Part shown: positions 1-7,079 of the stretch, one piece after another
How positions within the stretch are numbered: the first letter of the stretch is position 1
Layout: each line of letters opens with the position of its first letter
Source of the DNA: Methylobacterium sp. J-077
GTDB taxonomy: Bacteria; Pseudomonadota; Alphaproteobacteria; Rhizobiales; Beijerinckiaceae
Assembly: GCF_022829365.1 (NCBI RefSeq)
Contig: NZ_JAKSYJ010000201.1
Location: 1 to 39,035, forward strand
Direction of reading: 5' to 3'
DNA length: 39,035 bases
Notes under the pieces: model-generated
The model's database searches: none
What the model saw: only the letters and a program-made list of their open reading frames with translations
Told to the model about the DNA's origin: nothing
Program-made: the position numbers and the translations under genes

Positions 1-656
1 TCGGGCGCGCGCAGGATGCTGGGGATCGCCAGCAGGACCAACACCACGAACCACACGAGCATCACCGGGCCGAACACCCGGCCGATCACCGCCACGCCCT
101 TGTGCTGGATCGCAAACAGCGCGACCAGGATCACGAGGGTGAGCGGCACCACGAACGGCGTCAGCACCGGCGCGTCGACCTTCAATCCCTCGATGGCCGA
201 GAGCACCGAGATCGCCGGGGTGATCGCGCCGTCGCCGTAGAGCAGGGCCGCGCCGACCAAGCCGACCACCAGCAGCACGGCCTTCCAGGTGCCCGGCTGC
301 GCCTGCCGGGCACCGAGCAGCGCAAGCATGGCGACGATGCCGCCCTCCCCCCGGTTGTCGGCGCGCAGGATCAGCACCGCGTATTTCAGCGAGACGATCA
401 GGATCAGCGACCACAGGATCAGCGACACCGCCCCGATGGCCGCAGCCGGCACCGCGGCGCCTCCGGAGGCCGCCGCCTTCACGGCCTCCTTGAAGGCGTA
501 GAGCGGACTGGTGCCGATATCGCCGTAGACGACGCCGAGCGCCCCCAGCATCAGCGCCGGGCCGGGTCCGTGCCGGGCCGCACCGGGCTTTCGCGCCACC
601 GGCGCGGCAGGCAGGGCGACCGGCGGGGCAGCCGCGGGACTGAAGGCTTGGCGCAC
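1..656 (-). CDS. kup: Kup-family low-affinity potassium transporter, N-terminal part (3' end beyond window)
   Basis: Potassium:proton symporter of the inner membrane (KUP/HAK/KT family). The reverse strand reads through without a stop from position 656 to the window edge, giving about 218 residues. It carries the family hallmark LGVVYGDIGTSPLYAFKEAV in the first membrane segment, then DNRGEGGIVAMLAL and LLYGDGAITPAISVLSAIEG, all strongly conserved in Kup proteins. Hydrophobic segments alternate with short loops as expected. The start is uncertain: a GTG at 656 follows an in-frame TAA a little upstream, and gives a 35-residue Ala/Pro/Arg-rich cytoplasmic leader before an ATG at 551 that lies almost at the conserved core. 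GTG is preferred because Kup proteins in relatives usually have such a leader. The remaining two thirds of the protein lie outside the window. Confidence 0.9.
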   Translation of the reverse strand, partial: MRQAFSPAAAPPVALPAAPVARKPGAARHGPGPALMLGALGVVYGDIGTSPLYAFKEAVKAAASGGAAVPAAAIGAVSLILWSLILIVSLKYAVLILRADNRGEGGIVAMLALLGARQAQPGTWKAVLLVVGLVGAALLYGDGAITPAISVLSAIEGLKVDAPVLTPFVVPLTLVILVALFAIQHKGVAVIGRVFGPVMLVWFVVLVLLAIPSILRAP

Positions 657-800
657 GGGCGTATCCAGTCGATGGCGTCGCTGTCGTGAGCGACCTTAGC
701 AAGCCGGATGCGGGGCGAAAGACTTAAACCATTTCCGCCGCGAGCACGACGAAGACTTGTCACCAGAACGTGATGACAGCGAAATGAAGACTGTCGCCCC

Positions 801-816
801 CTCCGCGAACGCGGAG
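801..816 (-). terminator. Possible terminator of the nad operon
   Basis: A short GC-rich inverted repeat (CTCCGCG 801-807, CGCGGAG 810-816) lies 15 bases beyond the nadC stop. On the minus strand it is followed by a moderately T-rich stretch but no clean T-run. It is a weak candidate for the end of the nadABC transcript. Confidence 0.3.
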
Positions 817-831
817 AGAGCGTCTTGTGGA

Positions 832-1704
832 TCAGGCTGCGTCCAGCCCCAGGTCGATGATCGCCGCCGAATGGGTGATCCAGCCGCAGGAGATCAGGTC
901 GACGCCCGAGGCCGCGACCGCGCCCACGGTCTCGCGGGTGATCCGGCCGGAGGCTTCCGACAGCGCGCGGCCGTCGATCATCGCGACCGCGCGGGTCAGC
1001 AGGTCCGGACCCATATTGTCGAGGAGGACCGCGTCGACGCCGACCGAGAGGGCCTCCTCCAGCTGGTCGAGGCTGTCGACCTCGCACTCGATCTTGACCA
1101 AGTGGCCGGCCCGCGCCCGGGCACGCTCGATGGCGGGCACGATGCCGCCGGCCACCGCGACGTGGTTGTCCTTGATCAGCACCGCGTCGTCGAGGCCGAA
1201 GCGGTGGTTCGAGCCGCCGCCGGCCCGGACCGCGTGCTTCTCCAGGGCGCGCAGGCCCGGGGTGGTCTTGCGGGTGCAGACGATCGAGGCCTTGCCGTGC
1301 GGGCGCGCCGCCTCGACCAGCCCGTTCGTCGCGGTGGCGACGCCCGACATCCGGCAGAGCAGGTTCAGGGCGACGCGCTCGGCGGTGAGGATCGCCCGGG
1401 CGGGCCCTTCGAGGCGCAGGACCACGTCGCCGGGCACGACGCGGGCGCCGTCGCCGCGCTCGACCGTCACGGTCACGGCCGGGTCGATGAGTGCGAAAGC
1501 GATGGAAGCGGCATCGGTGCCGGAGATCACCCCGGCCTGGCGGGAGGCGATCACGCCGCGCATCCGCTCGCCCGGGGGCACGATGGCGTCGGTGGTGATG
1601 TCGCCGGCCCGGCCCAGATCCTCGACCAGGGCAGCGCGCACGACCGGCTCCACCAGGAGCCGCGGCAGGGGCAGGATCTCGTCCGACAGGACCGATGGCG
1701 TCAT
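832..1704 (-). CDS. nadC: Nicotinate-nucleotide pyrophosphorylase (carboxylating), quinolinate phosphoribosyltransferase
   Basis: Converts quinolinate and PRPP to nicotinate mononucleotide, CO2 and PPi, the third step of de novo NAD synthesis in the cytoplasm. The 290-residue product has the usual family length. Visible signatures are EDLGRAGDITTDA near the N-terminus, LLCRMSGVAT, the phosphoribosyl-binding CTRKTTPGLRALEKHAVRAGG segment (residues roughly 130-155), LIKDNHVA, and VLLDNMGPD. The frame is open further upstream, but the start at 1704 is chosen because its ATG overlaps the nadB stop as ATGA, the classical arrangement for translational coupling, and because the upstream extension lacks family similarity. 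It is last in the nadA-nadB-nadC operon, so it should share the regulation proposed for the two operators upstream of nadA. Confidence 0.95.
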   Translation of the reverse strand: MTPSVLSDEILPLPRLLVEPVVRAALVEDLGRAGDITTDAIVPPGERMRGVIASRQAGVISGTDAASIAFALIDPAVTVTVERGDGARVVPGDVVLRLEGPARAILTAERVALNLLCRMSGVATATNGLVEAARPHGKASIVCTRKTTPGLRALEKHAVRAGGGSNHRFGLDDAVLIKDNHVAVAGGIVPAIERARARAGHLVKIECEVDSLDQLEEALSVGVDAVLLDNMGPDLLTRAVAMIDGRALSEASGRITRETVGAVAASGVDLISCGWITHSAAIIDLGLDAA

Positions 1705-3224
1705 GGCGTCAGCTCCGTCCCTGCGGTGATGGTCTCCCGGCGCTCGGCCTTCAACGCGGCGAGTGTCGTCTCGGTGTGCGCCGCCGGAGCAGAATGCGAA
1801 AAGTCGCTGCGCCAATGGGCACCGCGGCTTTCCTGGCGAGCGAGTGCCCCCCGGGCGATCATCAGCGCCACCAGGGCGGCGTCGCAGTGTTCCGCCCGGG
1901 GCTCGAGGACCGACACCGCCTCGGCGAGGCCGGCGGCGTCGCGCACGACGCCGACCTTGGCCTCCATCAGCCGCCGGATCGCCGGCAGGTCGGCGACTGA
2001 CCGGGGCGCCGCCGTCTCGGGCACGATCGCCCCCGGGAGCGGGGCGTCGAGGGCGTCGGCGATGAAGCCGGCATAGGCCAGACCCTCCAGCAGGGAATTG
2101 CTGGCGAGCCGGTTCGCGCCGTGCAGGCCGGTGGAGGAGACCTCCCCGCAGGCATAGAGGCCCGGCACCGAGGTGGCGCCGTGGGCGTCCACCTTGACGC
2201 CGCCCATGTGGTAGTGGGCCGCCGGGCGGACCGGGATCGGCTGCACAGCCGGATCAATGCCGGCGGCGGCGCACAGACCCGCCACCGTCGGAAACCGCCT
2301 CGGCATCGCCGCCCCGAGGGCGCCGCGGGCGTCGAGGTAGACAATGCGACCGCGCTGAAGCGCCTGGAAGATGCCCCGGGCGACCACGTCACGGGGCGCG
2401 AGATCGCCGCCCGCAATCCCGGCCATGACGGCCGCGCCGGTCTCGTCGATCAGCCGGGCGCCCTCCCCGCGGAGCGCCTCGGTGGCGAGCGGCATCGGGT
2501 CGGCGCCGGCCGCGATGGCGGTCGGGTGGAACTGCACGAACTCCATGTCGCGCATCACCGCCCCGGCCCGGGCGGCGAGCGCCAGGCCGCCGCCGACGGC
2601 GCCGGGGGGGTTCGTGGTTGCCGCGTAGAGGGCGCCGACGCCGCCGGTGGCCAGCACCACGGCCCGGGCCGGGATGCGGAACCGGGCGCCGTCGCGCTCG
2701 GCGACGATGCCGGCCACCGCGCCGTTCGTGTCCCGCAGCAGGTCGCAGGCGCGGGCCTCGACGACCTCGATGGAGGGCGCGGACAGGACCGCCCGCACCA
2801 GGCCTTCGAGGACCCGAGCGCCGGTGGCGTCGCCGCCGGAGCGGACGATGCGGCGGCGGCCGTGTGCCGCCTCCAGGCCGAGGGCCAGGGCGCCGTCCTC
2901 GGTGCGGTCGAACGGGACGCCGATCCGCACCAGCCAGTCGATCAGCCCCGGCCCCGCCTGGGCGACCCGGAGCGCCACGTCGGGCTCGGTCAGCCCGGCG
3001 CCGGCAGCCTCGGTGTCGGCGGCGTGGAGCGCGGCCGCATCGTCGGCCCCGACCGCGGCGGCGATGCCGCCCTGCGCCCAGCCGGTGGCGGTGCCCAGCC
3101 CCAGGGCCGAGGCGGTGATCAGCGTCACCGGACGCGGTGCGAGCCGCAGGGCGACGCTGAGGCCGGCGACGCCGCCGCCGACCACGACGACGCGGTCGGC
3201 CATGTTGGGAGAGACGGCGTTCAT
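1701..3224 (-). CDS. nadB: L-aspartate oxidase
   Basis: FAD-dependent oxidation of L-aspartate to iminoaspartate, which NadA condenses with dihydroxyacetone phosphate. The 507-residue product begins with a dinucleotide-binding motif (VVVVGGGVAGLSVALRLA), followed by GTATGWAQGGIAAA, the family's FAD/substrate loop. Further on are EFVQFHPTAI, LATEALRGEGARLID, HYHMGGVKVD and the FAD-binding GLYACGEVSSTGLHGANRLA, all characteristic of NadB. The start at 3224 (MNAVSPNMADRV) lies two bases from the nadA stop; a second in-frame ATG at 3203 (MADRV) would also serve. It overlaps nadC by four bases at its 3' end. The order A-B-C and tight packing match nad operons of many proteobacteria. Confidence 0.95.
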   Translation of the reverse strand: MNAVSPNMADRVVVVGGGVAGLSVALRLAPRPVTLITASALGLGTATGWAQGGIAAAVGADDAAALHAADTEAAGAGLTEPDVALRVAQAGPGLIDWLVRIGVPFDRTEDGALALGLEAAHGRRRIVRSGGDATGARVLEGLVRAVLSAPSIEVVEARACDLLRDTNGAVAGIVAERDGARFRIPARAVVLATGGVGALYAATTNPPGAVGGGLALAARAGAVMRDMEFVQFHPTAIAAGADPMPLATEALRGEGARLIDETGAAVMAGIAGGDLAPRDVVARGIFQALQRGRIVYLDARGALGAAMPRRFPTVAGLCAAAGIDPAVQPIPVRPAAHYHMGGVKVDAHGATSVPGLYACGEVSSTGLHGANRLASNSLLEGLAYAGFIADALDAPLPGAIVPETAAPRSVADLPAIRRLMEAKVGVVRDAAGLAEAVSVLEPRAEHCDAALVALMIARGALARQESRGAHWRSDFSHSAPAAHTETTLAALKAERRETITAGTELTP

Positions 3225-3226
3225 GG

Positions 3227-4237
3227 CTAGCGCACCAGCAGCATGCGTTCGACCGCCGCCCGGGCGCGGTCGGCCAGCGCCGGATCGACCGTGACCTCGT
3301 GGGTCATTGTCTCCAGGGCGCGGCGGATGTTCTTCAGGCTCATCCGCTTCATGTGCGGGCACATGTTGCAGGGCTTGATGAACTCGATGTCCGGGTTCGC
3401 CGCCGCGATGTTGTCGGCCATCGAGCATTCGGTCACCAGAACGACCTGGCTCGGGCGCTTCTGGAGCACGAAGTCCATCATCATCGCCGTCGAGCCGGAG
3501 AAGTCCGATTCGGCGACGACGTCCGGCGGGCATTCGGGGTGCGCGATCACCGTTACGCCCGGGTAGCTGTCACGCACGTCGCGGATGTCGCCGGGCGTGA
3601 ACCGCTCGTGCACCTCGCAATGGCCGGCCCAGGTCAGGATCTCGATCTCCGGGATCTCGGCCTGGACATTCTGGGCCAGGAACTCGTCCGGGATCATCAG
3701 GACCCGGGGGGCGTTTAGGGACTTCACCACCGCGACGGCGTTGCCGCTGGTGCAACACAGGTCCGATTCGGCCTTCACGGCGGCCGAGGTGTTCACGTAG
3801 GTCACGATCGGCACGCCCGGGTACTTGGCCCGCAAGCCGCGGACGTCGGCGGCGGTGATCGAATCGGCGAGCGAGCAGCCCGCGCCCATATCGGGGATCA
3901 GGACGGTCTTGCCCGGGTTCAGGAGCTTGGCGGTTTCGGCCATGAAATGGACGCCCGCCAGCACGATCACTTGCGCCTCGACGGTCACCGCCTCGCGGGC
4001 CAGCGCCAGGCTGTCGCCGACGATGTCGGCCACCGTGTGGAAGATCTCAGGCGCCTGGTAATTGTGCGCCAGGATCACGGCGTTGCGCTCGCGCTTCAGC
4101 CGCAGGATCGCCTCGATATCGGGGGCGAGGGCCGGCCACTCGATCGCGGGAACGTGGCGGCTGACACGGGCGTAGAGATCCGGCAGCGGCAGGCCCGGAA
4201 CCGACATACGGGAGACGGGTGACACGGTCGCCGTCAT
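3227..4237 (-). CDS. nadA: Quinolinate synthase
   Basis: A [4Fe-4S] enzyme that condenses iminoaspartate with dihydroxyacetone phosphate to quinolinate. The product is 336 residues. Likely cluster ligands by family pattern are Cys121 (MGAGCSLADS), Cys207 (WAGHCEVHERF) and one of the cysteines in PCNMCPHM (290, 293). Other family marks are ILAHNYQ, VHFMAETAKLL, VTYVNTSAAVKAESDLCCTS and HPECPP. An in-frame ATG exists 30 bases upstream at 4267, but it lies inside a perfect inverted repeat that looks like an operator. The ATG at 4237 has a good GGAGG ribosome-binding site just upstream, so 4237 is preferred. It is first in the nadABC operon. Confidence 0.94.
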   Translation of the reverse strand: MTATVSPVSRMSVPGLPLPDLYARVSRHVPAIEWPALAPDIEAILRLKRERNAVILAHNYQAPEIFHTVADIVGDSLALAREAVTVEAQVIVLAGVHFMAETAKLLNPGKTVLIPDMGAGCSLADSITAADVRGLRAKYPGVPIVTYVNTSAAVKAESDLCCTSGNAVAVVKSLNAPRVLMIPDEFLAQNVQAEIPEIEILTWAGHCEVHERFTPGDIRDVRDSYPGVTVIAHPECPPDVVAESDFSGSTAMMMDFVLQKRPSQVVLVTECSMADNIAAANPDIEFIKPCNMCPHMKRMSLKNIRRALETMTHEVTVDPALADRARAAVERMLLVR

Positions 4238-4250
4238 GGCGTCCTCCATT

Positions 4251-4267
4251 ATGCTCAGTTTGAGCAT
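4251..4267. promoter_or_regulatory. Candidate operator 1 of the nadABC operon
   Basis: Perfect inverted repeat ATGCTCA-gtt-TGAGCAT with 7-base arms and a 3-base spacer, 14 bases upstream of the preferred nadA start. An architecturally matching site lies 59 bases away centre to centre. From memory, alphaproteobacterial nad genes can be controlled by the NadQ repressor; assigning this site to NadQ is inference. Confidence 0.7.
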
Positions 4268-4309
4268 TGTGCCGTCTAACTTATGGGCGCCGGACCCGTC
4301 TGTCTAGAT

Positions 4310-4326
4310 ATGCTAGCCTTGAGCAT
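4310..4326. promoter_or_regulatory. Candidate operator 2 of the nadABC operon
   Basis: ATGCTAG-cct-TGAGCAT has the same 7-3-7 architecture as the site at 4251-4267 and an identical right arm. The left arm differs at two positions. The symmetry extends one base each side (T at 4309, A at 4327). The pair brackets the region where the nadA promoter should lie. Confidence 0.62.
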
Positions 4327-4375
4327 AAATCTTTTGCGACGCGGTGTTATGCTGCGCCGCCGAAGGCCTCGGAGC

Positions 4376-5206
4376 TCAGCAAAACGTCGCCGGGTCCGGC
4401 CCGATCCGACCGTCCGGCCGGTCGAGGGTGGCGATCTGCGCCATCTCGGCGTCGCTGAGCGTGAAGTCGAACACAGAGACGTTCTCGACGACGCGCTCGG
4501 GCCGGGCGGTCTTCGGGATCGCCACGCAGCCGATCTGCACCTGCCAGCGCAGCACGACCTGGGCCGGACTCTTCCCGTGGGCCTTGGCGATGGCGATGAT
4601 CACCGGGTCGTTCAGCTCCTTGCCCTGACCGAGCGGGCTCCAAGACTCCGTCACGATGCCGTGACGGGCATCGTCGGCTCGTGGCTCCGCCCGCTGGAAA
4701 TGCGGGTGCAACTCGATCTGATTCACGGCAGGCGCGACGCCGGTCTCGGCCAGCAGGGTGGCGATGTGCTCCGGCGTGAAATTGGAAACGCCGATCGACT
4801 TCGCGCGGCCCTCGTCGCGTAATTGGATCATCGTGCGCCAGCTCTCCACGAACAGGCGCCGCTGCGGGCACGGCCAATGGATCAGGTAGAGGTCGACATC
4901 ATCCTGCCCGAGGCGCTTCAGGCTCTCGTCGAAGGCCCGTCGGGTCGCGTCGCGGCCCTGGCGGTCGTTCCACAACTTGGTGGTGAGAAACACGTCCGCG
5001 CGCGGCACCCCCGCCTCTCGGATGCCGCGGCCGACGCCCGCCTCGTTGCCGTAGGCGGCGGCCGTGTCGATCAGCCGATAGCCGGCCTGGAGGGCGTGGC
5101 CGACGAGGTCGGGCGCCTGCGTATCCGAGAGCTGCCAGCAGCCGAAACCGATCTGCGGGATGCGGCGCCCGTCATTGAGGGGCAGGGTCGGGACGGTGAC
5201 GGCCAT
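4376..5206 (-). CDS. Aldo/keto reductase (2,5-diketo-D-gluconate reductase type)
   Basis: NADPH-dependent reduction of aldehydes or ketones in the cytosol; the natural substrate cannot be told from sequence. The 276-residue product is a TIM-barrel AKR. The catalytic tetrad is intact: Asp47, Tyr52, Lys77 and His110 (LIDTAAAYGNE, FLTTKLWN, DLYLIHWP). Family signatures RAKSIGVSNFTPEHI, NQIELHP and the cofactor-binding IPKTARPERVVEN are present, matching DkgA/DkgB-type enzymes (AKR5 group). The start at 5206 gives MAVTVPTLPLNDGRRIPQIGFG, the usual N-terminus. It lies downstream of the nad operon promoter region but on the same strand, and is divergent from paoABC. A role in aldehyde detoxification beside the aldehyde oxidoreductase genes is possible but only contextual. 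Confidence 0.88.
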   Translation of the reverse strand: MAVTVPTLPLNDGRRIPQIGFGCWQLSDTQAPDLVGHALQAGYRLIDTAAAYGNEAGVGRGIREAGVPRADVFLTTKLWNDRQGRDATRRAFDESLKRLGQDDVDLYLIHWPCPQRRLFVESWRTMIQLRDEGRAKSIGVSNFTPEHIATLLAETGVAPAVNQIELHPHFQRAEPRADDARHGIVTESWSPLGQGKELNDPVIIAIAKAHGKSPAQVVLRWQVQIGCVAIPKTARPERVVENVSVFDFTLSDAEMAQIATLDRPDGRIGPDPATFC

Positions 5207-5410
5207 TCTGAGGACTCCGAAGGACAGGCTTCGATCGCCTCACCTGGATCGTGCCGGCCGATAGACCAGCGTTGAACCGCGCGGTGCCGGTTTGCGCCCG
5301 CGGTGAACGGGCGCAGTCTGGATCGGATCTAATCCGCCGATGCTGGAGTTGGGACATTGAATTCCAGGCTGCGCCGCGCCGTGAGCGTCGCGCATGGGCG
5401 GGACAGCAGC

Positions 5411-6073
5411 ATGACAGACGAGACTCCGACCAAGTCGTTCGCCAAGCCGCTCGCCCTGACGCGCCGCGCCGTCGTGGAAGGCTGCGCCGTGGCGGGCGCG
5501 CTGGGCGCCATCGGCGTCCGTGCGGCCCCCGCGGCCGCGGCGCCCGGCGATCCCGCTCCGCAGACCATGCCGGTGCGGCTCACGATCAACGGCCAGCCGC
5601 GCGACCTCGTCCTCGATACGCGCACCACCCTGCTCGACGCCCTGCGCGAGAACCTCGCGCTCACCGGCACCAAGAAGGGCTGCGACCACGGGCAATGCGG
5701 CGCCTGCACGGTGCTGGTCGATGGCAGACGCATCAATTCGTGCCTGACGCTGGCGGCGATGCACGAGGGCGACGCCATCACGACGATCGAGGGCCTGGCT
5801 TCCGGCGACCAGCTCCACCCGATGCAGGCGGCCTTCATCGCCCATGACGGCTTCCAGTGCGGCTACTGCACGCCCGGGCAGATCTGCTCGTCGGTGGGCA
5901 TGCTGAGCGAGGCCAAGGCCGGATGGCCGAGCCACGTCACCGAGGACATCGCCTCGAACCCGAGCCTCAGCGACGCCGAGATCCGCGAGCGGATGAGCGG
6001 CAACATCTGCCGCTGCAGCGCCTACCCGAACATCGTCGCGGCGATCCGCGATACCGCCGCCAGCAACCTCTGA
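5411..6073 (+). CDS. paoA: Periplasmic aldehyde oxidoreductase, [2Fe-2S] subunit
   Basis: Iron-sulfur subunit of a xanthine-oxidase-family aldehyde oxidoreductase, passing electrons from the molybdenum site toward FAD. The N-terminus has a twin-arginine signal (LALTRRAVVEG, then a hydrophobic stretch and APAAAAPG), so the folded complex should be exported by Tat. The plant-type [2Fe-2S] domain has Cys91, Cys96, Cys99 and Cys111; the helical second cluster domain has Cys150, Cys153, Cys200 and Cys202 (FQCGYCTPGQ, NICRCSAYPNI). Start choice is open: ATG at 5411 gives a typical Tat leader of 220 residues total; a TTG at 5357 with GGAG upstream would add 18 residues. It heads the paoABC operon and matches E. 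coli PaoA (YagT) in architecture. Confidence 0.9.
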   Translation: MTDETPTKSFAKPLALTRRAVVEGCAVAGALGAIGVRAAPAAAAPGDPAPQTMPVRLTINGQPRDLVLDTRTTLLDALRENLALTGTKKGCDHGQCGACTVLVDGRRINSCLTLAAMHEGDAITTIEGLASGDQLHPMQAAFIAHDGFQCGYCTPGQICSSVGMLSEAKAGWPSHVTEDIASNPSLSDAEIRERMSGNICRCSAYPNIVAAIRDTAASNL

Positions 6074-6083
6074 GGGGGCGGAC

Positions 6084-7058
6084 ATGAAGGCTTTCACCTA
6101 CGAGCGTCCCGCCACCGTGCAGGATGCGGCCAAGCTCGCGGCCGAGCGGCCGAACGCGAAGTTCATCGCCGGCGGCACCAACCTGCTCGACCTGATGAAG
6201 CTCCAGATCGAGACCCCGGCGACGCTGATCGACGTCAACCGGCTGCCCCTCAACAAGGTCGAGGCGACGCCGGAGGGCGGCCTGCGCATCGGCGCGCTGG
6301 TGCGCAATTCCGACCTCGCCGCCGACCCGCGGGTGCGCAAGGATTACGCGGTGCTGGCGAAGGCGCTGCTTGCCGGCGCGTCGGGCCAGCTGCGCAACAA
6401 GGCGACCACCGCCGGCAACCTGCTCCAGCGGACGCGCTGCTACTACTTCTACGACACAGCGATGCCCTGCAACAAGCGTGAGCCCGGCTCGGGCTGCTCG
6501 GCGATCGGCGGGTTCAACCGGATCATGGCGGTGCTCGGCACCAGCGATTCCTGCATCGCCACCAACCCGTCCGACATGAACGTCGCTATGCGGGCGCTGG
6601 ACGCGACCGTCGAGACCGTGGATCCGGCCGGCCAGGCGCGCAGCATCCCGATGGCCGACTTCCACCGGCTGCCCGGCGACACGCCGCAGATCGAGACCGA
6701 CCTACGCAAGGGCGAGATCATCACCGCGGTGACGCTGCCTAAGCCCGTGGCCGGCCAGCACATCTACCGCAAGGTCCGCGACCGGGCGTCCTACGCCTTC
6801 GCGACCGTCTCGGTGGCCGCGGTGATCGCCGGCGCCGAGGGGGGCAAGCCCACCGCGGCGCGGCTCGCCTTCGGCGGGCTGGCGCACAAGCCCTGGCGGG
6901 TGGCCGAGGCCGAAGAAGCGCTGATGCGGACCGGCTCGGCCGATGCCGCCGCCGACGCCGTTCTGAAGGGCGCCCGCGGCTACGGCGCCAACGACTTCAA
7001 GATCCCGCTGACGCGGCGGACCCTGCGCGCCGTCATGGCGCAGGCGACCCGCGCGTAA
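6084..7058 (+). CDS. paoB: Aldehyde oxidoreductase, FAD-binding subunit with extra Fe-S cluster
   Basis: FAD subunit of the PaoABC complex. The 324-residue protein has the FAD-binding loop KFIAGGTNLLDLMK (about residues 26-39), and the second FAD segment LRNKATTAGNLLQRTRC. Cys119, Cys129, Cys138 and Cys157 lie in RTRCYYFYDTAMPCNK, GSGCSAIGG and SCIATNPSDM. This is the four-cysteine insert that in E. coli PaoB binds an additional [4Fe-4S] cluster, and it separates this type from ordinary xanthine dehydrogenase FAD subunits. The ATG at 6084 follows a GAGGGGG ribosome-binding site only ten bases after the paoA stop. There is no signal peptide, as expected if it is carried across the membrane with PaoA. 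Confidence 0.92.
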   Translation: MKAFTYERPATVQDAAKLAAERPNAKFIAGGTNLLDLMKLQIETPATLIDVNRLPLNKVEATPEGGLRIGALVRNSDLAADPRVRKDYAVLAKALLAGASGQLRNKATTAGNLLQRTRCYYFYDTAMPCNKREPGSGCSAIGGFNRIMAVLGTSDSCIATNPSDMNVAMRALDATVETVDPAGQARSIPMADFHRLPGDTPQIETDLRKGEIITAVTLPKPVAGQHIYRKVRDRASYAFATVSVAAVIAGAEGGKPTAARLAFGGLAHKPWRVAEAEEALMRTGSADAAADAVLKGARGYGANDFKIPLTRRTLRAVMAQATRA

Positions 7059-7079
7059 GATCCAGCAAGGACAAATCCC

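Noticed and set aside
3227..4267. A nadA start at 4267
   Set aside because: The codon lies inside the perfect inverted repeat and has no ribosome-binding site; the ATG at 4237 has GGAGG upstream.
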